Source of the DNA: Pedobacter helvus
GTDB lineage: Bacteria; Bacteroidota; Bacteroidia; Sphingobacteriales; Sphingobacteriaceae
Assembly: GCF_005925325.1 (NCBI RefSeq)
Contig: NZ_SRMP01000002.1
Span: forward strand, 777,708 to 841,707
Reading direction: 5' to 3'
Length of the DNA: 64,000 bases
Shown: positions 52,735 through 62,811 of the stretch, piece by piece
Numbering within the stretch: the first letter of the stretch is position 1
How the letters are laid out: every line of letters begins with the position of its first letter
Notes under the pieces: generated by a model
Told to the model about the DNA's origin: nothing
Database searches by the model: none
What the model saw: only the letters and a program-made list of their open reading frames with translations
Translations under genes and position numbers: made by a program

Positions 52735-54100
52735 TAAGTCCCGAACTCGCTTCGGGAGACGGGAAAGGATGGGCAGTGCTAATGAACTTTGAGATTGCTT
52801 GTCCCGATGTGATCGGGACGGGCTGGCTCGCACCTACCAAGGCGTTGCAATGACGGAAAAGAGGACGGAATATGGGTTATAGCAAGAGCAGTAGCATTGC
52901 TAAGTACAAAAGATGGCCTCTTGGCATAGCGACGTGTAAACCGATAAAACGTGAGTAGATTAGATAGGGCTTGTACAAACAAGCTGGGTGCAGAAGTGTA
53001 GTAGATACGACAGTTACGAAATAGCTTCCACACGTTTCAGCCAGCGCTATTAAAGTTTTATCGAGTTGTAACAAGCTAGGCTAAGCAGCCTTGATTTTTT
53101 GGTATCTTTTGTATCAAGACAAAAGATACTAGGGCAGCCGCCAGACCTGTCCAGATTTTATATTGGGGTGAGGCTAAAAATACTACAGCATCACATCCCA
53201 CTCACTTCGGGATACGGTTAAGAATGAGCAGTACTAAAGAATCTGGAGATTGCTTTCCCGATGGATCGGGACAAGCCGGCTCACACCTACCAAGGCCTTG
53301 CAATGACGGAAAAGAGGACGGAATATGGGTTATGGCAAGAGCAGTTGCATTGCTAAGTACGAAAGATGGCCTCTTGGCATAGCGCTGTGTAAACCGATAA
53401 AATGTAAGTAGATTTAATAGGGTTTGTACAAACAAGCTGGGTGCAGAAGTGTAGTAGAAACGACAGTTACGAAATAGCTTTCACACGTTTCAGCCAGCGC
53501 TATTAAAGTTTTATCGAGTTGTAACAAGCTAGGCTAAGCAGCCTTGATTTTTTGGTATCTTTTGTATCAAGACAAAAGATACTAGGGCAGCCGCCAGACC
53601 TGTCCCGATTTCATATCGGGGTGAGGCTAAAAATACTACAGCATCACATCCCACTCACTTCGGGATACGGTTAAGAATGAGCAGTACTAAAGAACCTGGA
53701 GATTGCTTTCCCGATGGATCGGGACAAGCCGGCTCACACCTACCAAGGCCTTGCAATGACGGAAAAGAGGACGGAATATGGGTTATGGCAAGAGCAGTTG
53801 CATTGCTAAGTACGAAAGATGGCCTCTTGGCATAGCGCTGTGTAAACCGATAAAATGTAAGTAGATTTAATAGGGTTTGTACAAACAAGCTGGGTGCAGA
53901 AGTGTAGTAGATACGACAGTTACGAAATAGCTTTCACACGTTTCAGCCAGCGCTATTAAAGTTTTATCGAGTTGTAACAAGCTAGGCTAAGCAGCCTTGA
54001 TTTTTTGGTATCTTTTGTATCAAGACAAAAGATACTATGGCAGCCGCCAGACCTGTCCCGATTTCATCGGGGTGAGGCTAAAAAAATAACAGCATTACGT
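52735..54100. repeat. Three tandem copies of a 453-bp non-coding unit
   Basis: Units begin about 52735, 53190 and 53643; the marker GATTGCTT lies at 52793, 53248 and 53701. The second and third are almost identical; the first is more diverged. Each has CCCGA...TCGGGA stems, AACAAGCTAGGCTAAGCAGC, and a hairpin TATCTTTTGT...ACAAAAGATA (for example about 53098-53130). The minus-strand open frames of 77-84 codons inside each unit are by-products of the repeat. No conserved coding pattern is seen; role unknown. Confidence 0.8.
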
Positions 54101-54486
54101 CCCGAACCCGCTTCGGGAGACATTAAGGGCAGTGCTTAAGAACCTAGCTTAGTAAACCCTCTCCGAGAACTCGGAGCAAGTTCTGCCATTAGCATTTATT
54201 GATGTGTAGTAGTTTGTGTTCATTTATTTCAATGAGCACGCTACGCATCGGTTCTCCCTAAAAGGGCAAGAAAAGATAGTGATCATCATAAGTATAACAA
54301 AACCAAATACTGGTCAAAACCAGCCAATCCTTTGAGGATTATATTACGCTAACTGGGTAAAAATGACAACGATATGATATTCTAAAAATCTTGAGAATTA
54401 TGTAGAAAGTTGGGTTTGCTGTACAAATACAAAAGCTTTTTATTAAAGGCACGTCTTTGGATAAGGCTTACACCAAGTAGGCTAAA
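54101..54486. other. Gene-free region upstream of the collagen-like gene
   Basis: CCCGAACCCGCTTCGGGA stem at about 54102-54119 and GGTCAAAACC near 54313. The last 200 bp are unique, AT-rich sequence ahead of the candidate promoter. No gene is seen. Confidence 0.5.
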
Positions 54487-54494
54487 TAAGTTTG
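54487..54494 (+). promoter_or_regulatory. Candidate -7 box of the collagen-like gene
   Basis: TAAGTTTG matches TAnnTTTG exactly and lies 27 nt before ATG 54522. The nearest TTTG upstream (54456-54459) is 27 nt away, longer than usual. Confidence 0.45.
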
Positions 54495-54521
54495 GCACCC
54501 TACATCTATCTACGTTAAACT

Positions 54522-57500
54522 ATGAAGAGAATTATACGCACTACGGCACTTTGTGCCCTGTTGGTGGCTGCTGCAGAATTGGCACAGGCCCAAGTTAAGA
54601 TCGGAGATAATCCGACTGTAATTAATAAAGCATCAATTTTAGAACTAGAAAGCAGCACTAAAGGTTTGCTGTTCCCTAGGGTAAGTTTAATTAATACTAC
54701 CACTTGGAGCTTGGCTTCGGGCAGCACGCCTGTAGCGGGGATGATGGTCTATAACATCAAAACCGTAGCTTCAGGTTTTTCGGGTACAAGCGCTTATCCG
54801 GCAATAGCTGGGGACGGTACAGGGATTTACTACTGGGACGGCAATGGATGGGTGGCCGCTAAGGGGCTAAATGGAGCCGATGGTAAATCGGTAACTGGAG
54901 CAGCAGGAGCACCGGGTGCAACTACTCCAGGTAATGAGGGCGATACTTATATCAATACCACCACTGGAGATACCTATATCAAACAAGGCAATACTTGGGT
55001 GTTAAATGGTAACATCAAAGGCGCTAAAGGTGATCCTGGTGTGGTAGGTGTTCAGGGAATGCCAGGAACAAACGGTACGCCAGGTACTCCGGGTTCGGGT
55101 ACTCCAGGTGCACCGGGAGCCGGTGTTACTATTGTAACTAATGATAGCGGTACCTGGGTTTATAACCCAACAACCAATACATGGACGAATATCAACGGTC
55201 CGAAAGGAGATAAAGGTGATCCTGGCGTGGTAGGCGTTCAGGGCATGCCTGGCAGCGGTACCCCTGGTACTCCTGGCACCCCTGGTGGTCCCGGAGCTGG
55301 CGTAACCATTGTAACTAATGATAGCGGAACTTGGGTTTACAATCCAACAACCAATACATGGACGAATATCAACGGTCCAAAAGGAGATAAAGGTGATCCT
55401 GGCGTGGTAGGCGTTCAGGGCATGCCTGGCAGCGGTACCCCTGGTACTCCTGGCACCCCTGGAGGTCCCGGAGCTGGCGTAACCATCGTAACCAATGATA
55501 GTGGTACCTGGGTTTACAATCCAAGCACCAATACATGGACGAATATCAACGGTCCAAAAGGAGATAAAGGTGATCCTGGCGTAGTGGGCGTTCAGGGCAT
55601 GCCAGGAAGCGGTACCCCTGGTACTCCTGGCACCCCTGGAGGTCCCGGAGCTGGCGTAACCATCGTAACCAATGATAGTGGTACCTGGGTTTACAATCCA
55701 ACAACGAATACTTGGACGAACATCAACGGTCCGAAAGGCGATAAGGGTGATCCTGGCGTGGTAGGCGTTCAGGGTATGCCTGGCAGCGGTACCCCTGGTA
55801 CTCCTGGCACCCCTGGAGGTCCCGGAGCTGGCGTAACCATCGTAACCAATGATAGCGGTACCTGGGTTTATAATCCAACCACCAATACATGGACGAATAT
55901 CAACGGTCCAAAAGGAGATAAAGGTGATCCTGGTGTAGTGGGCGTTCAGGGTATGCCAGGAAGCGGTACCCCTGGTACTCCTGGCACCCCTGGAGGTCCC
56001 GGAGCTGGCATCACCATCGTAACCAACGATAGCGGTACTTGGGTTTATAATCCAAGCACCAATACTTGGACGAATATCAACGGTCCGAAAGGTGATAAAG
56101 GAGATGCAGGTACTTTCACAGCGACAGTAGATAATGGTTTAAATTTTTCAACGCCTACCAACATTCAGTTGGGTGGTACATTGATTAAACCAACAACCAT
56201 CACTACAGATGCAACTCAAACCTTAGCTATTGCGGGTTTACAATCCGGCGTTGCGACAGGTGCCACACCAGATAAAATTGTAGTTGCCGACCCAACAACT
56301 GGTGTACTTAAACAGGTGGACAGATCAACATTTGATGCAGACTTGCGCTTAGTTGGAACTCGAAACCACATCACGAAAGACGCCGGAGTGGGTAGCAATG
56401 GAACAAATGGAGGATTTGCCGATAATATTTTTATTGGCCAAAATGTTGGATCAGCATCTACTAATGCAAGCGGACAATCTAATGGAAACGTTGGTATTGG
56501 TACTAATGCATTGAAAGATAATATAGGCATTAATAACGTTGCTATCGGACTTGGTGCAGCTGTGCTTAACAAATCTGGATCTTTGAATACAGCTGTGGGT
56601 GCTTATGCACTACAGAATAATACCGACGGAGGTAGTAACGCAGGTTTCGGTCATTGGAGTTTGTCAAATACTACTACTGGAAATGAAAATACAGCGGTAG
56701 GAACACGTTCGGGAAATAACATCACCACGGGCTCTTGGAATATTACTTTAGGAAGTCAGGCTTGGGTTCCATCGGCAACGGCAAGTAACCAATTAAGCAT
56801 CGGAAACTTGATTTATGGAACTGGTTTAGATGGAAGATTTCCAAACATTTCAACAGGAAATATAGGTATAGGTGTTAAAGCGCCTTCTGAGAAATTAGAT
56901 ATCAACGGAAGGTTACGTGTAAGAACATTTGACCCTGGATTAACTACGGATAATTTCGTTGTAGCGGATGCAAATGGTGTATTAAAAACAGTGCCTTCTA
57001 CGTCAATAAATGCTACTGATTGGCATATTACAGGTAATGTAGGGACAACAGCAGCTAATTTTTTAGGAACGACAGACGATGTTCCATTGAATTTTAAAAT
57101 TGATAATACTGTTGCTGGTAATGTAAGTAAAACAGGTACCTCGTTTGGTTACAAAGCTAATACGGGTACCGGAGATCACAACACGGCTTTCGGCTTAGAG
57201 GCATTGTCGCTTGTGACTACCGGACTTAACAATACCGCAATGGGAGCTCAGGCTCTTCGAGTAAACACAGGTAGTGCAAATACGGCTTTCGGTAACGAAG
57301 CGCTGGTATCAAACACTACAGGAGGTGCCAACGTAGCGGTAGGTAATTATGCGATGCGTATGAGCACCACCGGTACGGGAAATACGGCTTTAGGTAATAG
57401 TGCAATGAGCCAAAATACCCAAGGTGCATTAAACGTTGCAATAGGAGGTAATGCTTTATTACGTAATACAACAGGATTTGATAATGTGGCTTTAGGAACA

Positions 57501-58709
57501 GGTAGTCTTCAGACCAATACCACTGGTTATAGGAATGTAGCTATAGGTGGCTCGGCAGATGTTTCAGCAGATAACTTAACAAATGCTATTGCTATAGGTT
57601 TTCAGTCTAGGGTAGGAGCAAGTAATAGTTTAGCACTTGGAGGTACAGATTTTTATCAGGTAAATGTGGGTATCAATACACCAACCCCTTCAAATAAATT
57701 ACATATAGTAGGTAATGGAACGGCAGATCCTGTACGTATTGAAGGATTACAAGCTGGTGCAGCTACCGATAACATGGTGGTAGCAGATGCTTCAGGTGTG
57801 TTAAAGACTTTAGCAATCCCATCGTCTGTCAACATTTACAACGCGAACGGTTCACTAACAAGTAACAGAGTAGTAACCTTAGCCGGAAAAAACCTTACGT
57901 TTACTTCACCAGAAAGAGATATTGTTTTTGATAGTAATGGACGTATTGCCAATATTGCAAAAACTGGTTATGAAGCGGATATATTTTTGAGTTCAGGTTC
58001 TGGAGCAACTTATAACCGTTTTGATTTGCAGTCATTTTCAAATGGCCAAACTAATTTAACAGCAAGTGGGGCAGGAGCGCAACAGTTATTGCTAGGTACA
58101 CATGCTACTCAGGTTGCTGCACCATTGTTATTTTCGACAAGTTCAGGTGGCGGTGCTTTGGGAACAGAAAAAATGCGTATCACCGGTACTGGTAACGTAG
58201 GTATTGCTGCGAACGTCCCTACTGAAAAGTTAGATATTGGGCAAGGAAATGTACGTATCAGGGATATCAATTCAAATACAGGTGCTGCATCAGATAAAGT
58301 TGTGGTTGCTGATGCTACAGGGGTTTTAAAGACAGTTTCTGCTGTTGCTCCTCAGTTCTTCTATACCCCTTCTCTTGTACTACCTACATCCAATAGCAAT
58401 TTACCAAGCTACGTAACTTACGCTGGAGGTACATTTACAGTAAATCTGCATGGTGTATATGCAAGCCAATTTGGTATGGCGGGTAATGTATCTGGTGCGG
58501 CAAGAACAGCTATAAAGAGCCCTACGGCTACCACATTACCTGTGCTTGGAGCGGCAGCTTTAGAGTACTTTGTAACCTATTTCGATAATACTGTATTTGA
58601 TCCAGCTTCTATTACATTGTCAGATGCCGGCGTATTAACTTATCAAGTATTAAGTACAGGAACTGTAAGCGAAAAAACTTATATGAACATCGTATTTAAG
58701 GTGAAATAG
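54522..58709 (+). CDS. Large secreted collagen-like repeat protein with YadA-head-like region
   Basis: 1395 aa with signal peptide (MKRIIRTTALCALLVAAAELAQAQ, in part). About 25-165 is a globular start (ILELESSTKGLLFPRVSL, GMMVYNI) common in Bacteroidota surface proteins. About 165-530 holds six 59-aa blocks, each with GPKGDKGDPGVVGVQGMPG, a TPGTPG run and TIVTNDSGTWVYNP. Then comes a region rich in NTAVG, NVAIG and NTALG motifs (about 640-760 and 880-1040), as in left-handed beta-roll heads of trimeric adhesins and tail fibres. The last about 130 residues are a beta-rich domain. No T9SS tail or membrane anchor is clear. Likely a trimeric surface fibre. Confidence 0.75.
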   Translation: MKRIIRTTALCALLVAAAELAQAQVKIGDNPTVINKASILELESSTKGLLFPRVSLINTTTWSLASGSTPVAGMMVYNIKTVASGFSGTSAYPAIAGDGTGIYYWDGNGWVAAKGLNGADGKSVTGAAGAPGATTPGNEGDTYINTTTGDTYIKQGNTWVLNGNIKGAKGDPGVVGVQGMPGTNGTPGTPGSGTPGAPGAGVTIVTNDSGTWVYNPTTNTWTNINGPKGDKGDPGVVGVQGMPGSGTPGTPGTPGGPGAGVTIVTNDSGTWVYNPTTNTWTNINGPKGDKGDPGVVGVQGMPGSGTPGTPGTPGGPGAGVTIVTNDSGTWVYNPSTNTWTNINGPKGDKGDPGVVGVQGMPGSGTPGTPGTPGGPGAGVTIVTNDSGTWVYNPTTNTWTNINGPKGDKGDPGVVGVQGMPGSGTPGTPGTPGGPGAGVTIVTNDSGTWVYNPTTNTWTNINGPKGDKGDPGVVGVQGMPGSGTPGTPGTPGGPGAGITIVTNDSGTWVYNPSTNTWTNINGPKGDKGDAGTFTATVDNGLNFSTPTNIQLGGTLIKPTTITTDATQTLAIAGLQSGVATGATPDKIVVADPTTGVLKQVDRSTFDADLRLVGTRNHITKDAGVGSNGTNGGFADNIFIGQNVGSASTNASGQSNGNVGIGTNALKDNIGINNVAIGLGAAVLNKSGSLNTAVGAYALQNNTDGGSNAGFGHWSLSNTTTGNENTAVGTRSGNNITTGSWNITLGSQAWVPSATASNQLSIGNLIYGTGLDGRFPNISTGNIGIGVKAPSEKLDINGRLRVRTFDPGLTTDNFVVADANGVLKTVPSTSINATDWHITGNVGTTAANFLGTTDDVPLNFKIDNTVAGNVSKTGTSFGYKANTGTGDHNTAFGLEALSLVTTGLNNTAMGAQALRVNTGSANTAFGNEALVSNTTGGANVAVGNYAMRMSTTGTGNTALGNSAMSQNTQGALNVAIGGNALLRNTTGFDNVALGTGSLQTNTTGYRNVAIGGSADVSADNLTNAIAIGFQSRVGASNSLALGGTDFYQVNVGINTPTPSNKLHIVGNGTADPVRIEGLQAGAATDNMVVADASGVLKTLAIPSSVNIYNANGSLTSNRVVTLAGKNLTFTSPERDIVFDSNGRIANIAKTGYEADIFLSSGSGATYNRFDLQSFSNGQTNLTASGAGAQQLLLGTHATQVAAPLLFSTSSGGGALGTEKMRITGTGNVGIAANVPTEKLDIGQGNVRIRDINSNTGAASDKVVVADATGVLKTVSAVAPQFFYTPSLVLPTSNSNLPSYVTYAGGTFTVNLHGVYASQFGMAGNVSGAARTAIKSPTATTLPVLGAAALEYFVTYFDNTVFDPASITLSDAGVLTYQVLSTGTVSEKTYMNIVFKVK
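55015..56106. repeat. 177-bp tandem repeats in the collagen-like gene
   Basis: Six consecutive copies, nearly identical in DNA (for example starting at 55198, 55375 and 55552), coding for 59-aa blocks. The first copy is more diverged. Codon-level identity this high points to recent expansion or gene conversion and likely length variation between strains. Confidence 0.85.
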
Positions 58710-58722
58710 TTTCTTTCTTAAA

Positions 58723-58754
58723 AAAAGCCTTTTGGCGCATGCTAAAAGGCTTTA
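58723..58754 (+). terminator. Terminator after the collagen-like gene
   Basis: AAAGCCTTTT (58723-58732) pairs with AAAAGGCTTT (58743-58752) around a 10-nt loop. The T run after the stem is short. Confidence 0.6.
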
Positions 58755-58960
58755 CAATAAAATTTCAAGCAATTCTCAAACGATAGTCGAGTAGAAGAAC
58801 TAAGGCTGCGCTAATAAACTATAATGCAATTATTGATTTGTCGCCAATATTAATAGTGTGCTGTACAATGGGGTCAAAATCAAAATCTAGCAGTTTACCG
58901 ATAGCAATTGAATTGAGATAGAATTAACAGAGCGAATAGCAAGCTCACAAAATAAAAGAA

Positions 58961-61900
58961 ATGAATAAAGGAATTAGAAGCGTACTATTAATAGCTTTTT
59001 TGCTTTTTTCTGCATTGATAAGTCATGCCCAAAATACCTATTATTGGATTGGGGGACAGGGAAACTGGTCAGATGTAAACCATTGGTCATTGTCATCTGG
59101 CCATAGTGGTGGTGTATATGCGCCACAAGTTCCTACGGTACTAGATAACGTTGTTTTTGATGATAATTCGGGGTTTACACCTGCTAACAAAAAGGTAACT
59201 TTTAACACTACAGCAGCTTATGCTAACGATTTTAAGGTACTGACCACTACGGGTACAGCGCCAGAGTTCTCTGCTGTATCTGCAAACAGACCATACATTA
59301 AAGGTGATTTTTCCATCACTGCCGCTACGGTTTGGAATGTTATTTATGTATCATTTGGTACGAATAATAATACCGAAAGCAATACTATTCGGACAAATGG
59401 GGTACCACTAAAAAATGTTTTTTTTGCTGATGGAGGCATAAAAAATTTAGCAGACCCACTTACGCTTACTGGAGAGGTGTCGGGGGTTGCAGGTGTTTTA
59501 CGAACAGCGGGGCATAAACTTACGGTTGCTGGTCGCTTTGCAGGTGGTTCAACAACATCCACAGTAGAATTTGGAACTTCTGAGGTGGATTTAGGAAACC
59601 TTACTGCGCCAAACGCAACGGTAACATCGGCTAATTCTATTGTTATTCGTAGCGTGGGTGCAGGTGGTAACCCAGCGCTTAGTGTAGCCAATAACTGTAG
59701 CTTTAATAGGGTAACTTTGTTGTTTGGTGGTAGTTTGATCACTTCTAATTCTACATTTAATGAACTGAATTTAGAGGGTAATTCCACAATTGGCGGTAGC
59801 AACAGCATCGGTACACTCAATCTGGCAGCAGCTAAGCAATTTACTTTTAGTAATGGAACAACAACAACCATTGGTACACTAAATGCCGTTACGCCCGATT
59901 GTGTGGGCTTAATGGAGATAAAAAGTGGCTCGACAGCAACTATTAGTATAAACAGCGGAACGGTAAACGTACCTAACGTAATTATCACAGGAATTAATGC
60001 AACCGGGGGCGCAGTATTTAATGCGATTGGTGTTGATAATGGCAATAATACGGGATGGAATTTTATAACCCCAGCTAGTAAGAATATTTATTGGGTTGGT
60101 ACTGCATCCGATGGAAATTGGAATAATGCAGCGAACTGGTCTGCTACATCGGGAGGTGCGGGTGGTTACTGCGTTCCTACGCAATTTGATAATGTCTTTT
60201 TTGATGCGGGTTCTAACGTTAGTGTGCCCATTAATATTAGTGGACAAGGCTATTGTAAAAATATCACTATACAAGGGGTTTTAGGCACGCCAAATTTTAA
60301 TACCGGTACGCTCAATATTTTTGGTTCGAGTGTATGGCAAGCTGGCATGCGCTACAATTTTGAAACTTATTATAGTGGCGAAACACTTGGTTTAACCATT
60401 ACAAGTAATGGTGTAAAGTTCTTACAAAGGGTATATTTTACAGAGAGAGCAGGCGGATGGATTTTTCAAGATGCATTTAGCACAGACAAGAGCCTATTTT
60501 TTCAAGCCGGAAGCCTAAATACGAACAGTCAGACTGTGGTGGTGGCACAAGAGTTTACTCAAAGTGGCGGGATAGCAGCAGATCTTCCTTTGCGTCAATT
60601 ATTTTTAGGTAGTTCTAATATTACGGTAGGCCGTTGGGTGTACACTCAAGGAAGCTTAAACGCCGGTACCAGTCACATCACAACTACTTATACTGGATCT
60701 ACAAACTTGTATGCTACCTTTCAGGCTACTAGCCATACTTACTATAATGTTACCCATACGGGAGCGGATACCTATGTTATTTTAGGTAACACCATCTTTA
60801 ATGATGTGGTGATTTTAGGATCCAATACAAATTCAGGTAATTCTACTTACCGTAAGCTACACCTTACCGGTGGTAAAAATTATTCGTTTCAAAATAATTC
60901 TACTACCCGAATAAATGAAGAATGGCTTTATAGTACACCAGACTGTACTGGTCTTCCAATTTTAGCGGCTACTACAGCTGGAGGTGCCAGAGCAACCATT
61001 TCTATGCCAAATACAGCCAGTTCTGGCGGTGCACCTGGTGTGGTGGCTATCACCAACGTTAAGGTTCGTGATATTAACGTAACGGGTGGAGCTACTTTTA
61101 CAGCAACAGGTGAAGATTTAGGAAATAATAATGGATGGGCTTCTATTTCTGCAGGTAGCCCACCTAAAACATTGTATTGGATTGGCGGAAACGGAGAGTG
61201 GACAGATGTAAATCATTGGACAACAAATAGCGATGGAACACCTTCAACGGATGCCTGTATCCCTACAATTTCTGATAATGTGATATTTAATCAGTATTCT
61301 GGAACTACTGCTTTTACAGTTACCAATACAAGCGCATTAAATTCAGAATGTAACAATATGACTTGGACAAATGTACCAGCAGGTACAATTTTTACAGGGA
61401 ATGATGTGTTTATTGGAGGCTCTTTGGTTACAGCCACGGGTATGCTATGGAAGCCTAATAATACCAACTTTACAGCAAGCACAGCCGGACAGACAATTAC
61501 CCTAAACGGCGTTAGTTTAGATGCTCCTGTGCTTAATTCGAACTATGGAAACGTTAATTTTTCTGGAACTGGAGGATGGACATTTATGGATGATTTTAAA
61601 ACCTTCGGACGTGTATTACTTTCTAGTGGAAACTTAAATACGAACGGAAAGAAAATGAGTGCATCTGCTTTTAATTATCCTAGTAGTGGAAATCCAATCC
61701 CAACAACCGCTACTTTAAACATCAGTAATTCTATTATAGAAGCAGGTAGATGGAGTTTTAATAATACCAATATCAATACGGCTAATAGCCACATTTACAC
61801 AACTTCGGATAGGTTTCATTCTGCTAATGGGGTAACCTATAATAATGTAACTGTAGGAACAACCGCAAATATAGTAGTGTTTTATGGTAACGTTAGCTTT

Positions 61901-62782
61901 AATGAGGTTGTTGTAAATTCAAATACACAGATAGATGGTAACAACACTTTTAAGAAATTAACTTTAACACCTAAGCAGTTAACTTTGAGTTTGGCTGCGG
62001 GTACTACACAAACTATACAGGACGAGTTGTTTATAAACGGAACGCCTTGCGTTAGTTCTACAGTAAAATCAGTTTCTGGTGTAGCAAATATTAACGTATT
62101 GGCAGGTAGAACCGAATTTGATTTTGTAAACGTTGCAGGTATCAACGCTTCTGGTTTGCCACTAACTTTCGATCGTAATTCGGTAGATAATGGGGGTAAT
62201 AGCAATATTACTTTTAAAACTGGCACAGGGGGTTTAGTGGGCTTGGGTGCGGATTTAACCTGTAACGAAATTGATGCGACGAACCCGAGTACTTATACTT
62301 TAGATGCGAAAGGTTTTTACGGCGGTATTTCTACGATATACGAGTGGAAGAAAATAGCAGGAACGGGTTCTTCTGCTACCACAATCATTGGCACAGGAAG
62401 CGTATTAGACATTTCTACTACCGGCTATGGTACTTACAGGGTTACTGTAAATTATGGTGGAACACCTAACTGTACCGTGTCAGATGATATTATCGTTTCT
62501 CCAAAAACGGTTGTGCCTACCGCACAAGGAACTCAAAAGCTTTGTAACAACGCACAGGCTACAGTAGCTAAACTTATCGCTACAGGTAGTAACCTTAAAT
62601 GGTACGATGTAGCCAATGGTGGTACAGCTTTATTGCCTACTACTTCATTGGTAAATGGAGCAACTTACTTTGTTTCACAAACTGTTAATGGTTGCGAAAG
62701 TCATCGTGTGGCCGTGGTTGTGACTTTAGAAACTTGTGCAAGTTTTGCAAACCCATCACTTAGAAATAGAGGTGTAAATTAA
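58961..62782 (+). CDS. Giant secreted repetitive protein with Ig-like C-terminus
   Basis: 1273 aa, signal peptide ending SHAQ. Three related modules start with [17 protein letters not shown] (near residue 27), [19 protein letters not shown] (near 375) and [17 protein letters not shown] (near 735). Each is followed by a PxxxDNVxFD-type line and long beta-strand-rich stretches that look like a solenoid. The last about 150 residues resemble Ig-like adhesin domains ([47 protein letters not shown]). No T9SS tail follows; it ends RNRGVN, so export to the surface may rely on neighbours. 29 nt before the DUF11 gene, so probably one transcript. Confidence 0.75.
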   Translation: MNKGIRSVLLIAFLLFSALISHAQNTYYWIGGQGNWSDVNHWSLSSGHSGGVYAPQVPTVLDNVVFDDNSGFTPANKKVTFNTTAAYANDFKVLTTTGTAPEFSAVSANRPYIKGDFSITAATVWNVIYVSFGTNNNTESNTIRTNGVPLKNVFFADGGIKNLADPLTLTGEVSGVAGVLRTAGHKLTVAGRFAGGSTTSTVEFGTSEVDLGNLTAPNATVTSANSIVIRSVGAGGNPALSVANNCSFNRVTLLFGGSLITSNSTFNELNLEGNSTIGGSNSIGTLNLAAAKQFTFSNGTTTTIGTLNAVTPDCVGLMEIKSGSTATISINSGTVNVPNVIITGINATGGAVFNAIGVDNGNNTGWNFITPASKNIYWVGTASDGNWNNAANWSATSGGAGGYCVPTQFDNVFFDAGSNVSVPINISGQGYCKNITIQGVLGTPNFNTGTLNIFGSSVWQAGMRYNFETYYSGETLGLTITSNGVKFLQRVYFTERAGGWIFQDAFSTDKSLFFQAGSLNTNSQTVVVAQEFTQSGGIAADLPLRQLFLGSSNITVGRWVYTQGSLNAGTSHITTTYTGSTNLYATFQATSHTYYNVTHTGADTYVILGNTIFNDVVILGSNTNSGNSTYRKLHLTGGKNYSFQNNSTTRINEEWLYSTPDCTGLPILAATTAGGARATISMPNTASSGGAPGVVAITNVKVRDINVTGGATFTATGEDLGNNNGWASISAGSPPKTLYWIGGNGEWTDVNHWTTNSDGTPSTDACIPTISDNVIFNQYSGTTAFTVTNTSALNSECNNMTWTNVPAGTIFTGNDVFIGGSLVTATGMLWKPNNTNFTASTAGQTITLNGVSLDAPVLNSNYGNVNFSGTGGWTFMDDFKTFGRVLLSSGNLNTNGKKMSASAFNYPSSGNPIPTTATLNISNSIIEAGRWSFNNTNINTANSHIYTTSDRFHSANGVTYNNVTVGTTANIVVFYGNVSFNEVVVNSNTQIDGNNTFKKLTLTPKQLTLSLAAGTTQTIQDELFINGTPCVSSTVKSVSGVANINVLAGRTEFDFVNVAGINASGLPLTFDRNSVDNGGNSNITFKTGTGGLVGLGADLTCNEIDATNPSTYTLDAKGFYGGISTIYEWKKIAGTGSSATTIIGTGSVLDISTTGYGTYRVTVNYGGTPNCTVSDDIIVSPKTVVPTAQGTQKLCNNAQATVAKLIATGSNLKWYDVANGGTALLPTTSLVNGATYFVSQTVNGCESHRVAVVVTLETCASFANPSLRNRGVN

Positions 62783-62811
62783 ATTTTGGTAGAATTAACA
62801 CTCGGAAAGCT

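Noticed and set aside
53202..53888. Two identical 77-codon minus-strand frames
   Set aside because: They are by-products of the 453-bp tandem units; the first, diverged unit does not keep the reading frame content, and no signal of coding selection is visible.
59344..60274. Long minus-strand frames of 233 and 121 codons inside the giant secreted gene
   Set aside because: Antisense shadows of a Thr/Asn/Gly-rich plus-strand gene with signal peptide and repeat modules.
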